A stretch of DNA of 45,831 nt from Pseudanabaena sp. SR411 (lineage in GTDB: Bacteria > Cyanobacteriota > Cyanobacteriia > Pseudanabaenales > Pseudanabaenaceae): assembly GCF_002251945.1 (NCBI RefSeq), contig NZ_NDHW01000082.1:1-45831 (forward strand), written 5' to 3'. The stretch's first letter is position 1; every line of letters starts with the position of its first letter. The notes beneath the pieces were generated by a model. That model was not told the DNA's origin, did not search any database, and saw only the letters and a list, made by a program, of their open reading frames with translations. Below are positions 35,549-45,736 of this stretch, piece by piece. Both the position numbers and the translations under genes were made by a program.

Positions 35549-36202
35549 TTAGCTACTTATGGATAAGGTTTGTAGCCATTGCCGAAACTCTCGTCGCAAT
35601 GCACTCATTGGCAGATCCTTACTTTTTTCTAAAAATAGAGAAATTCCTTCTACGACTGGCACTGATGGGAAAGCTTTACTAACAGAGGAGTTAAGGTATT
35701 TACCATCTTCAAATAGGCTAATCTCTAATTTCCCATTTTTATATCGCCAGATTTCTGGTACAGCCAAAGCTTCATAAGCACTGATCTGTGTAATTGAAGT
35801 TAAGTCCACCTCGATCGCTAAGTCAGGTACGGGATCAATATCAAGATTTAGGCGTAGTTTACCAATCATCGCTTGGTAGTTTTGAATATAAAAGCAGTCG
35901 TCAGGCTCGATCCCCGCTTGCATTTTTTTACTTTTAAAAGTCGTCGATCCTAAAGATTCCCACTCCCAATCTAGTTCTTCTAACAAAACAACTAATAAAT
36001 TTGAGATCAAAACCTTAGCGCGTTCATGCTCTGGTAACGGCATCCGAATTTCCAATACTCCTTTGTAATAAGCAATTAGTGAGTGACGATGCTCGCCTAA
36101 ATCTTCGAGAATGTCTTCAAATTCTTGCCAGTTAATATCTTCGAGGGTGACTCGTTGCCCTTGATCTAGCTGAATTTGCGCGATCGCAATTTTGACTGGC
36201 AT
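35549..36202 (-). CDS. Uma2 family nuclease-like protein (DUF820, PD-(D/E)XK fold)
   Basis: A 217-residue protein of the large Uma2 family that is abundant in cyanobacteria. ATG 36202 is chosen because GGAG lies 9 nt upstream; the longer frame from TTG 36217 lacks such a site. The N-terminal RVTLEDINWQEFEDIL, then RHSLIAYYKGVLEIRMPLPEHE, the EPDDCFYI block and DPVPDLAIEVDLTS fit the family, with the Asp/Glu pair of the PD-(D/E)XK core in the last two. The biological role of Uma2 proteins is not established, and a nuclease link to mobile DNA is inferred from the fold. It has a hairpin at each side. Confidence 0.85.
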   Translation of the reverse strand: MPVKIAIAQIQLDQGQRVTLEDINWQEFEDILEDLGEHRHSLIAYYKGVLEIRMPLPEHERAKVLISNLLVVLLEELDWEWESLGSTTFKSKKMQAGIEPDDCFYIQNYQAMIGKLRLNLDIDPVPDLAIEVDLTSITQISAYEALAVPEIWRYKNGKLEISLFEDGKYLNSSVSKAFPSVPVVEGISLFLEKSKDLPMSALRREFRQWLQTLSISS

Positions 36203-36257
36203 GACAGAAATCTCCAAACCATGAATTTTGAGCGCGTGTAGCGTTTTGCGCTTCCCT

Positions 36258-36300
36258 CAGTTTAGCAAAAGCCAAGCACCACTAAGCTTTTGCTAAACTG
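36258..36300. repeat. 15-bp palindrome in the divergent gap between Uma2 and phr genes
   Basis: CAGTTTAGCAAAAGC (36258-36272) pairs with its reverse complement (36286-36300) across a 13-nt spacer. The gap is between divergent starts, so a terminator role is unlikely. It may be a repeat or a regulatory palindrome. Confidence 0.65.
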
Positions 36301-36346
36301 ACTCATATAGAAAAATTTTTAGATATTTTTAAAGACATTGATATTT

Positions 36347-37813
36347 ATGCCTAAAACAGCCAGTAATTTGGGTAATCCGATCGCCCAAAACCCGATCGCT
36401 TTAGTCTGGCATCGCCGCGACCTACGTATTGATGACAATCCTGCGCTGAATGAGGCGATCGCGCAAGTAGGCGATCGGGGGATCGTGCTGGGGGTGTTTA
36501 TTTTTGACCCTGATATTCTTGATGATGGAGTAACGGAGGGGAGCAAGGTTGACTTTATGCTGGGTTGTTTGCGGGAGTTGCAAGCTAACTATCGGCGATT
36601 GGGCAGTGATTTGTTATTCATGCTTGGTCAGCCTGTTAATTCGATTTGTGAATTAGCTAAGGCAGTTAAGGCAAGTCATGTATTTTTTAATCAGGATGTC
36701 GAACCCTTTGCGATTAAACGCGATCGCGAAGCAACAAATGCTCTGCAAGAATTAGGAATTAAAGTTCAGAGTTTTATTGATATTGGTTTGATTGCTCCCG
36801 ATGCGATCGCAACCCAAGCGGGTGAACCTTATAAGGTTTACACTCCTTTTTGGCGCAATTGGCTGGCGAAACCAAAGCCTAAACCATTTGATGCACCTCA
36901 GAAATTAACGGGTTTAGCGAGTTATGAGAATTTACCTGTAATTTCTTTACCAAGTTTGCGCGAACTTAAATTTATCAATGACATTACTTTGCCAAAAGCT
37001 GGTGAAGCCGCAGCTATAGAGCTTTTAGAAGCTTTTTGTGATGGCAATGGGATCTTGCGCTATCAAACTGAACGGGATTTTCCTGCCCATGCGGGTACAT
37101 CGACTCTTAGCCCACATTTGCGGTTTGGAACTGTGGGGATTAGGAGGGTTTGGGACAAGGCGATCGCGGCTGAGCAACTTGTCCGTAGTGAAGAGGAAGC
37201 CACGGGGATCACTACATGGAAACAAGAACTGGCATGGCGCGAATTCTATCAGCATGTGCTGTTTTATTTTCCTGAACTCGAAACGGGAGCCTATCGTCCG
37301 CAGATGCGAAATTTCCCTTGGGATGATGATGAGGAGAAATTTGTGGCTTGGTGTGAGGGGCGCACAGGCTATCCGATTGTCGATGCTGCCATGCGTCAGC
37401 TTAATCAAACAGGCTGGATGCATAACCGTTGTCGGATGATCGTTGCTAGTTTTCTAACCAAAGATTTGATTATTAATTGGCAATGGGGCGAGCGCTATTT
37501 TATGCAGAAATTACTAGATGGCGATCTGGCGGCAAATAACGGTGGATGGCAATGGAGTGCCTCTAGTGGCATGGACCCAAAACCTTTGCGGATTTTTAAT
37601 CCTGCTTCGCAAGCCCGTAAATATGATCCTGAAGGTGAGTATATTTTGCGCTGGTTGCCTGAATTGCAGGGATTAACTACTGCCGAGCTATTAAGTGGCA
37701 ATATTCCACCACACCAGTGCAAGAAACGTGATTATCCTTTACCAATAGTCGATCACAGCATTCAACAGCAAAAGTTTAAGCAGCTCTATAAAGATTGCAA
37801 AGCTAGCCCCTAA
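36347..37813 (+). CDS. phr: Deoxyribodipyrimidine photolyase (CPD class I)
   Basis: A 488-residue flavoprotein that uses near-UV/blue light to split cyclobutane pyrimidine dimers. The start is ATG 36347; an in-frame TTG nine bases upstream has no advantage. The N-terminal antenna domain starts LVWHRRDLRIDDNPAL. The helical FAD domain contains TTWKQELAWREFYQHVLFYF, NNGGWQWSASSGMDPKPLR and FNPASQARKYDPEGEYI, the FAD-binding and Trp-rich electron-transfer region of class I photolyases. The closely related Anacystis enzyme carries an 8-hydroxydeazaflavin antenna; this one cannot be typed from motifs alone. A cryptochrome without repair activity is less likely. Confidence 0.93.
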   Translation: MPKTASNLGNPIAQNPIALVWHRRDLRIDDNPALNEAIAQVGDRGIVLGVFIFDPDILDDGVTEGSKVDFMLGCLRELQANYRRLGSDLLFMLGQPVNSICELAKAVKASHVFFNQDVEPFAIKRDREATNALQELGIKVQSFIDIGLIAPDAIATQAGEPYKVYTPFWRNWLAKPKPKPFDAPQKLTGLASYENLPVISLPSLRELKFINDITLPKAGEAAAIELLEAFCDGNGILRYQTERDFPAHAGTSTLSPHLRFGTVGIRRVWDKAIAAEQLVRSEEEATGITTWKQELAWREFYQHVLFYFPELETGAYRPQMRNFPWDDDEEKFVAWCEGRTGYPIVDAAMRQLNQTGWMHNRCRMIVASFLTKDLIINWQWGERYFMQKLLDGDLAANNGGWQWSASSGMDPKPLRIFNPASQARKYDPEGEYILRWLPELQGLTTAELLSGNIPPHQCKKRDYPLPIVDHSIQQQKFKQLYKDCKASP

Positions 37814-37824
37814 GCTCGCACTCA

Positions 37825-37941
37825 AGCCCTGCACTTAAGTGCGGGCTAAAAGCTAAAACCCGTTGAAATGGGTTACGAAAAATTATTTTTTAGTCTGCTG
37901 AAGCAGACTTGAGCTTTTAGCCAGCACTTGAGTGCTGGGCT
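37825..37941. repeat. Mosaic palindromic repeat, copy B
   Basis: Modules in the order 3 (37825-37847), 2 (37857-37874), 1 (37892-37909) and 3 again (37919-37941). The terminal module overlaps the 3' end of trpF and supplies its stop codon and last residues. It shares modules with 10052-10136 and 41156-41258. Confidence 0.8.
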
Positions 37942-38630
37942 AATGCTGTGCGATCGCAAATGCATCTCTGCACAAATTGCTCAACTTTCGACAAATCTTT
38001 ATCCCCAGCAGTCCGTTCGACCCCACTTGATACATCTAAACCATGTGGATTTACCAAAGCGATCGCCTCGGCAACATTTTCAGGTGACAAGCCTCCCGCT
38101 AACCACCAGTCACAGTTTGGGCGAAAATCTCGCAACATTTGCCAATCAAGAGTTTTACCAGTACCTCCCGCCATGTGTGGATCGTAAGCATCAAGTAAAA
38201 TTGCATCAACAACATTGCTAAAAAGATGTGCTTGCTCTAAACCAGCTTGATCCTTGACTCGTAATGCTTTAATCAGCTTGATTTTCGGGTTAATAGTGTT
38301 GAGATGCGATCGCATCTCAGTACAAAATTCTGGAGATTCATTCCCATGTAGCTGCACAGCATTCAGTCCAGCTTGCGTAACGGTTTCACAAATTTCACTC
38401 AAACTGGCATTCAGAAATACACCAATCAAGTCTAGCTTGGCAAATTTGGGACTACCCGCCACAATCTCTGACTGAGCAGCGAGTAGACTAGAGGTGATTT
38501 GACCGATCGCAGATGCACTAATATATCGTGGTGAAGAGGATACACAAATAAACCCAAGGGCTTCGACTCCCATTTGAGCGATCGCTTGTGCTTGATCGAG
38601 TTTCGTAATCCCACAAATTTTGATATACAT
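37917..38630 (-). CDS. trpF: Phosphoribosylanthranilate isomerase
   Basis: A 237-residue TIM-barrel enzyme of tryptophan biosynthesis that rearranges N-(5-phosphoribosyl)anthranilate. ATG 38630 starts the conserved MYIKICGITK; the GTG two codons upstream is rejected. The signature motifs are GFICVSSSPRYIS, NAVQLHGNESPEFC, LLDAYDPHMAGGTGKTLDW and LAGGLSPENVAEAI, and the terminal phosphate-binding VSSGVERTAGDKD is present. The last codons and stop come from a repeat module, so the C-terminal residues (about HSSAG) are not family-conserved. It faces away from the SRPBCC gene across an 18-bp gap. Confidence 0.92.
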   Translation of the reverse strand: MYIKICGITKLDQAQAIAQMGVEALGFICVSSSPRYISASAIGQITSSLLAAQSEIVAGSPKFAKLDLIGVFLNASLSEICETVTQAGLNAVQLHGNESPEFCTEMRSHLNTINPKIKLIKALRVKDQAGLEQAHLFSNVVDAILLDAYDPHMAGGTGKTLDWQMLRDFRPNCDWWLAGGLSPENVAEAIALVNPHGLDVSSGVERTAGDKDLSKVEQFVQRCICDRTALAQHSSAG

Positions 38631-38648
38631 ACACAAGAACTTAATTCC

Positions 38649-39350
38649 ATGACAGAGTATTCATCCTATCTAAAGTCTATGCAGTCTCATCAAAAACTAG
38701 GTCAGAAATTAGGCAAGAAAATAGTGACAAAACTTTCAGCAGGTTCGGCAATGTTTATGGCGATCGCGATCGCTTGCTGCACACCAACGCTCCCCGTCCG
38801 TGCCGCCCTATTTGATGGGCCAGTTGATCGTTTGCCTTCGATTCAGCGTGATTCTCTGCGTAAGGGGCAAACTGTAGTCACAGGTAGTAACGGTAAATAT
38901 GTAGCGCGTGTATTAATCACCGCCTCAACTGATGCAGTTTGGCGAGTTTTGACCGACTATGCTAATCTCTACAAGTTTATTCCCAACATGACTTCTAGTA
39001 AAATTCTTGAAAGTCGTGGTAACCGCAAGGTGATCGAGCAGGTAGATTCGCGTCAAGTCTTCTTAGTTTCGATTGTCTCGCGCACTAAACTTGCCATTCA
39101 GGAAACCGATCGCAAACAAATTGATTTTCGACTTGTTGATGGTGATCTCGCCAAAATGGAAGGATATTGGAAAATAGAACCTGTCTCCACCGTGCCACGT
39201 CGTCCTCCCACGCAAATTTTGATTACTTATACTGTTAATGCTCAGCCTAATAGTGGTACACCTACTGACGCTTTTTATAGCATTTTTAAAGAAGCTTTAG
39301 GTGACACCTTGCAAGCCATTAAGCAAGAAGTCGCAAGTAGAAATAGATAA
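38649..39350 (+). CDS. Secreted SRPBCC/START-like protein (cyclase/dehydrase family)
   Basis: A 233-residue protein beginning at ATG 38649; the longer frame from 38574 would overlap trpF and is rejected. A signal peptide is likely (a hydrophobic run ending CTPTLPVRA, about residues 33-57). Residues 75-230 form a START-like lipid/hydrophobe-binding domain with VRGxGK-type start (YVARVLITASTDAVWRVLTD), ILESRGNRKVIEQV and a long C-terminal helix (FKEALGDTLQAIKQEV). The fold binds hydrophobic ligands, but nothing indicates which one. The strong hairpin after the stop suggests a single-gene transcript. Confidence 0.8.
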   Translation: MTEYSSYLKSMQSHQKLGQKLGKKIVTKLSAGSAMFMAIAIACCTPTLPVRAALFDGPVDRLPSIQRDSLRKGQTVVTGSNGKYVARVLITASTDAVWRVLTDYANLYKFIPNMTSSKILESRGNRKVIEQVDSRQVFLVSIVSRTKLAIQETDRKQIDFRLVDGDLAKMEGYWKIEPVSTVPRRPPTQILITYTVNAQPNSGTPTDAFYSIFKEALGDTLQAIKQEVASRNR

Positions 39351-39355
39351 TCAAA

Positions 39356-39390
39356 ACAAGACAGAATTTGCTATGCAAATTCTGTCTTGT
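39356..39390. terminator. 16-bp perfect hairpin between the SRPBCC and HerA-like genes
   Basis: Arms ACAAGACAGAATTTGC (39356-39371) and its reverse complement (39375-39390) around a TAT loop, 6 bp past the SRPBCC stop. No T-run follows; the next gene begins 31 bp beyond. Confidence 0.72.
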
Positions 39391-39421
39391 TCTCAAATCA
39401 TTAATCTCCATAATTAATTAC

Positions 39422-41158
39422 ATGATCGAGCCGATTGGATACATATTAGGAACCAAAGATGCAACCCCGCTTGAGTTTTGGGTAGCCGTAAGTGATGGCA
39501 AAGTCCTTCGTCTCGATGATGTTGTGCAGGTCAAAACCGATCGCCCTGATAAAAAGGGAATTGTCAACTTTTATGGTGTAGTCGATCATGTGAGAACTAT
39601 CCATGAAGGAACTCAGTTTGATACGGATACATTTCTAGTTACTACTGGCAGTATGCCTGTGAATGTTTCCTACGCCGCCCATATCCAAGTCACGCGCATT
39701 GAGCCTGAAGAATATTTACCACCACAACCAAGCGATGCTGTTTATTTAGCTGAAGATGAGAATCTCCGATTTGCGCTCAATTTCGATGGCATGGAACAGC
39801 GCATCTCCGCAGGAATTATGCGAAATGGCAGCCCCGCCTATTTGAACTATGAATTTATTGATGGCACAAAGGGCGCTCATGTCAATATTTCAGGGATTTC
39901 GGGGGTAGCAACGAAGACTTCCTTTGCTTTGTTTTTATTGCATTCTATTTTCAACTCGGCGGCTTTGGGTTCTAAGAGAGCAAATACGAAAGCACTCATT
40001 TTTAATGTCAAAGGGGAAGATTTATTTTTCTTAGATAAACCCAACAATAAAATGCGTGAGGAAGATCGCCATACCTATCATGCCCTTGATTTGCCTGTAG
40101 AGCCATTTAGGGATGTAAGATTTTGTGTTGCGCCCAAGAAAAATACTCAAGAAATAGAACCGCATCTCGATCAACGTTCCGATAACATCTCCGCTTATGT
40201 TTGGGGTATGCGCGAATTTTGTCGCGATCGCCTGTTTCGTTTCTTATTTGCAGGTGATGATCTTGAGCGTGGAAATATTGGCTTCTTGGCAAGCATTGTC
40301 GAAGAACGTCTAGCCAGATTGGCAATGGATAATGATAAATATGATAAGAAGCTAGGATTTTTGCCTAGAGCTAGTCTGGACTTAGATGATGCCTATGGTG
40401 AAGATGGCAAAGATAAGGTAGAGACATTTCGGGATTTGATTGAATTTCTCGAAGATAAGTTAGTGGAGAATCCCGATCAAAAATGGCTAGGGCGCAATGC
40501 TCCTGCGACTGCGGAGGCTCTAACCCGTCGTCTATGGGGGATTGCTGATGAAATGGGACATCTCATTCGAGGCGATCTTCCACCCGAAGAATTACAAAAA
40601 TATAAGCTCGATCCGCTAGCGGCGGAATATCAGTTAACGATCGCGGATATCAACAAGCTTGGCAGCAAAGCCCAAAAGTTTGTGGTGGGTGTGCTGCTCC
40701 AAAAGCTCTTTATGGAGAAAGAAAAGCGTGGTCAATATCCCGTTGTGTTTATTGTGCTTGATGAGTTGAATAAATATGCGCCTAAGGAAGGTCGTAGCCC
40801 CATTAAAGACTTGCTAGTGGAAATCGCCGAACGAGGGCGATCGCTAGGTATTATCTTAATCGGCGCACAACAAACTGCTTCAGAAGTAGAACGTCGCGTG
40901 GTTGGTCAGGCTGCCGTGCGGGTAGTTGGTCGTCTGGACTCCGCCGAAGTGGAACGCCCTGAATATAATTTCTTGACGGGTGCTTGTCGGAAGCGATCTC
41001 TTTTACTAAAATCGGGCAGTATGTTTATCCATCAGCCCGAAGTTCCATCACCTTTGCTGGTTGGATTTCCTTTCCCAGCCTATGCAACGAGATTGCGAGA
41101 AGTCCAAATCAATGAAGTGGAAGAGAAAATCCTAAAGAGTAAAGTGAAGCGACTTTAA
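39422..41158 (+). CDS. HerA-like AAA/FtsK-superfamily ATPase with an unusual P-loop
   Basis: A 578-residue protein starting at ATG 39422 (the longer frame from 39368 runs through the upstream hairpin and is rejected). The N-terminal beta-barrel region (1-120) resembles the HerA HAS-barrel type. The ATP site reads GISGVATKTS (158-167) where GxxxxGK[ST] would be expected, so the conserved glycine before Lys165 is replaced by Thr164 and the loop is one residue longer. Walker B is VVFIVLDELN (Asp447, Glu448) and IILIGAQQTASEVERRVVGQ matches the sensor and arginine-finger region. HerA ATPases work with NurA nucleases in DNA end processing. No NurA-like gene is here. I believe the odd loop is conserved in cyanobacterial relatives, but this is from memory. 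Confidence 0.82.
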   Translation: MIEPIGYILGTKDATPLEFWVAVSDGKVLRLDDVVQVKTDRPDKKGIVNFYGVVDHVRTIHEGTQFDTDTFLVTTGSMPVNVSYAAHIQVTRIEPEEYLPPQPSDAVYLAEDENLRFALNFDGMEQRISAGIMRNGSPAYLNYEFIDGTKGAHVNISGISGVATKTSFALFLLHSIFNSAALGSKRANTKALIFNVKGEDLFFLDKPNNKMREEDRHTYHALDLPVEPFRDVRFCVAPKKNTQEIEPHLDQRSDNISAYVWGMREFCRDRLFRFLFAGDDLERGNIGFLASIVEERLARLAMDNDKYDKKLGFLPRASLDLDDAYGEDGKDKVETFRDLIEFLEDKLVENPDQKWLGRNAPATAEALTRRLWGIADEMGHLIRGDLPPEELQKYKLDPLAAEYQLTIADINKLGSKAQKFVVGVLLQKLFMEKEKRGQYPVVFIVLDELNKYAPKEGRSPIKDLLVEIAERGRSLGIILIGAQQTASEVERRVVGQAAVRVVGRLDSAEVERPEYNFLTGACRKRSLLLKSGSMFIHQPEVPSPLLVGFPFPAYATRLREVQINEVEEKILKSKVKRL

Positions 41159-41258
41159 GCCATTGCTGTAGTCCACTTCAGTGGACTACAGCAATGGCTT
41201 AAAGCCCAAACCCGTTAAAACGGGTTTGGGCTTTAAGCCCGCACTTGAGTGCAGGACT
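41156..41258. repeat. Mosaic palindromic repeat, copy C
   Basis: Module 1 is enlarged into a perfect 22-bp stem (41156-41177 with 41180-41201) that includes the HerA-like gene stop. Module 2 is enlarged to 16-bp arms (41201-41216 with 41219-41234). Module 3 is at 41236-41258. It lies between convergent genes and could also serve as their terminator. Confidence 0.8.
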
Positions 41259-41278
41259 ACTGACTTCGGGAATTGGTA

Positions 41279-43567
<2,289 letters not shown>

Positions 43568-43758
43568 TTAACCCGATTCGTATCGGTTTTATCCAGAAAA
43601 TAGTATTATCCCAAAGCACAAAATAATGAAGGTTATCGGGGATTACCTCAATGATCTATCTGCTAAAGGTTTGCTAAAGGCGATCACTTTTAACAATCGT
43701 TTCTACTTTATTGATAGGGAATGCATTCTACAAGATAGCGATACACTTCACTACTATA

Positions 43759-44295
43759 CTAGAAGCCTGGCAGCTTGCCGAAATAGACTAGCAACAGAAG
43801 TGCTGAGATAGATAGCCATAGGTTCTTTGTGAGTTCTTTACCATATTTAAACTTCTCGAAATCATTTGAAAACTGGGTTTTGTCATTATCAAATAAGAAA
43901 CAGAACTCAAACCACAGCCATAGAGGTGGAACAATAATCCAAAATCCTAGCAATCCCTTGTTAATTCCATCTTCCCAGTTTCCAAAGATAGTACCTATAA
44001 CCGAAATTAGAAGCAAAATGATAGATAGCTATTTTAGCAAAATTTTCTGTTGATATAAATCGCCAATTTCAACTTTTTCGTCATTATCTATTCTTCGTGC
44101 GATAGCTAGTTCTTGCTCTACTTTTGCTTGTTTCTGAAGCACCGACGATTTTATTTCTTCTCTTAGAGCATCTTCTTTAAGTTCTTGAAGTGTCGATTTT
44201 TCGGAATTTGTGCTAAATACATTTCTGTTCATCATCTTTTCGATGAGGTAACCAGTAGGATTTAGCTCGATCTTAACAATATCAAAAGTATCCAT
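43759..44295 (-). pseudogene. Membrane protein gene interrupted by one in-frame amber codon
   Basis: ATG 44295 opens a frame of 88 codons (MDTFDIVKIELNPTGYLIEK...) that stops at TAG 44029-44031. The same frame then continues with LSIILLISVIGTIFGNW and runs to 43759, giving two further hydrophobic helices (GLLGFWIIVPPLWLWFEFCF and LWLSISALLLLVYFG). Read through, it would be a protein of about 178 residues with a charged, coiled-coil-like N-terminal half and three membrane segments, the first of which spans the stop. I do not recognise the family. One point mutation is the simplest explanation; sequencing error or read-through are alternatives. Confidence 0.55.
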
Positions 44296-44389
44296 TTTTT
44301 CTTTGTGAGTTTAACTAGAATTTTTAGCACAACTGAGGTTTAGTTTCGATATTTACAGCAAATTCCGATCAAAGCAGACACAAAAGAAG

Positions 44390-45255
44390 CTACCTAAAAG
44401 GCTCAAAGCAGAGGTCACAATGGTGGAACCAATTAAGAGCATCTTCATCAGTAATAGCATTAATAGCCATAGTGATAGCTGTATCAAGAGCCTCAACTGT
44501 ACGAGCTTTAGCTGAGCGAAAATTCTTTCAACTTTGACCAACATAGCTCAATAGGTGATAAATCAGGGGAATAAGGAGGTAGAAACTTGACCTTAGCAAT
44601 TAGAGTTTTCGCAATTTCTGCGTAATGTAGTGGCAAATTGTCCATAGCAACAATTGCTCCAACCCATAATTGAGGCAATAATATTTTCTCTATGAAAACT
44701 AAGAAACTTGCAGTGTTTAGACCGCCTGCAAAAGTCATCGCTGCTATCAAACCCTCATCACTCATCGCGCCAATTAAAGTAATGTTTTTATCTTTGTTAG
44801 TGGGGCAATCATCATATACTCTCCCTCCCCCTTCACATTTGCCATAGAACCTTGTCATTGATAGATTCAGCCTTTTCTCATCAATGAATACAAGGTTTTT
44901 CACATCTATCTTATCCAGCCAACACCGAAACTCATAGCGCAATTTTTGGACTCTCTCGGTGGCTTGTTCACTGGCTACTAAAGTTTTTTTTGCGTCCTAA
45001 ATTCAATCGCTTAAGAGTACGGCTTAAACTCGATACACTCACCTTGATTTCTTTAGTTTTTTGGAGCGTTTCTTTTATCTCTCGCAGATATATATCGTTT
45101 TGTTCCCTCACAATTGTCTTCACTAATTCTTCATCTTTGCCTTTGATTGTGGATCGTCGATCTCCTCCTTGCGGTTTTGCTGCGATTTCATTTGTTTCTC
45201 GATACCGACGCAAAAAATCTCGCACAAAAGATAGACTTAGGGGCTTGCTAAAAAA
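44390..45255 (-). pseudogene. IS630-family transposase remnant with two frameshifts
   Basis: Three frames in series on the minus strand make one transposase. Frame A (from 45255, no intact start) has the helix-turn-helix half, including KPQGGDRRSTIKGKDEELVK. Frame B (to 44508) has the DDE catalytic domain: LVFIDEKRLNLSMTRFYG, VAMDNLPLHYAE and PPYSPDLSPIELCWSKLKEF. Frame C (to TAG 44390) has the end RSAKARTVEALDTAI and ALNWFHHCDLC. Frame A to B changes at a run of eight A (forward T8 near 44984-44991); seven A would keep one frame. Frame B to C changes at TTTT near 44524. The triad residues are all present. The 5' part is lost, so it is inactive unless slippage repairs the first shift. Confidence 0.8.
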
Positions 45256-45279
45256 TTAAGATACTAATCCAGATTTTCC

Positions 45280-45316
45280 AGAATCATTGGGGCGGCGAAG
45301 CCGCCCCAATGATTCT
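45280..45316. repeat. 17-bp perfect hairpin with GAA loop
   Basis: Arms 45280-45296 and 45300-45316 with loop GAA and apex CGGC-GAA-GCCG, like the 8520-8566 hairpin. It lies between the two transposase remnants. Confidence 0.75.
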
Positions 45317-45362
45317 AGTTTTATATTTGGTGCTTTATTAAATCGCAAGTCCCTTACTTTAA

Positions 45363-45736
45363 GATGAGTTAAGTCAGATGTTGCATGAGCAGACTGGAGT
45401 GCTGATTAGCCGAGTCACTGTAGATAGAATGCTCAAAAAGCTAAATATAACCTTCAAAAAAAACGTTGCATCCAACCGAAAAAGAGAGTAAAAGAGTCCA
45501 ACAGCAGCGATATGATTTCTGGCAACCAGTGTGAGGAATTCTCGCTAAAAATTATGATCTTTATTGATGAATCAGGAATAAATTTAGCGCTTACTAGATT
45601 GTTTGCTCGTTCATCCAAGGGCGAAAGAGCAAGAGACTCAAAACCGATAAAACGGGGTAAAAATGTTTCTGTGATTAGAGCTACTAAGGATCACGGCACT
45701 GGTGAGTTAATTAGTGAGGCAATGAAATCCACTTGA
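45363..45736 (+). pseudogene. Second IS630-family transposase remnant, badly frameshifted
   Basis: Plus-strand text in three frames resembles the same family. ELSQMLHEQTGVLISRVTVD starts in the frame from 45363. RVQQQRYDFWQ follows in another frame near 45495. EEFSLKIMIFIDESGINLAL then runs in the frame 45512-45736 through the first catalytic Asp and SKPIKRGKNVSVIRATKDHG. The second Asp and the Glu regions are absent. Several stops and shifts show decay. Confidence 0.65.

Noticed and set aside
35549-36217. Start of the Uma2 gene at TTG 36217
   Set aside because: The GGAG ribosome site is correctly spaced for ATG 36202, not for the TTG.
43626-43811. A 61-codon plus-strand frame starting MKVIGDYLNDLSAKG
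   Set aside because: It overlaps the end of the minus-strand membrane-protein frame, has no recognisable domain and no clear ribosome site. It could be a fragment, but I cannot support it as a gene.
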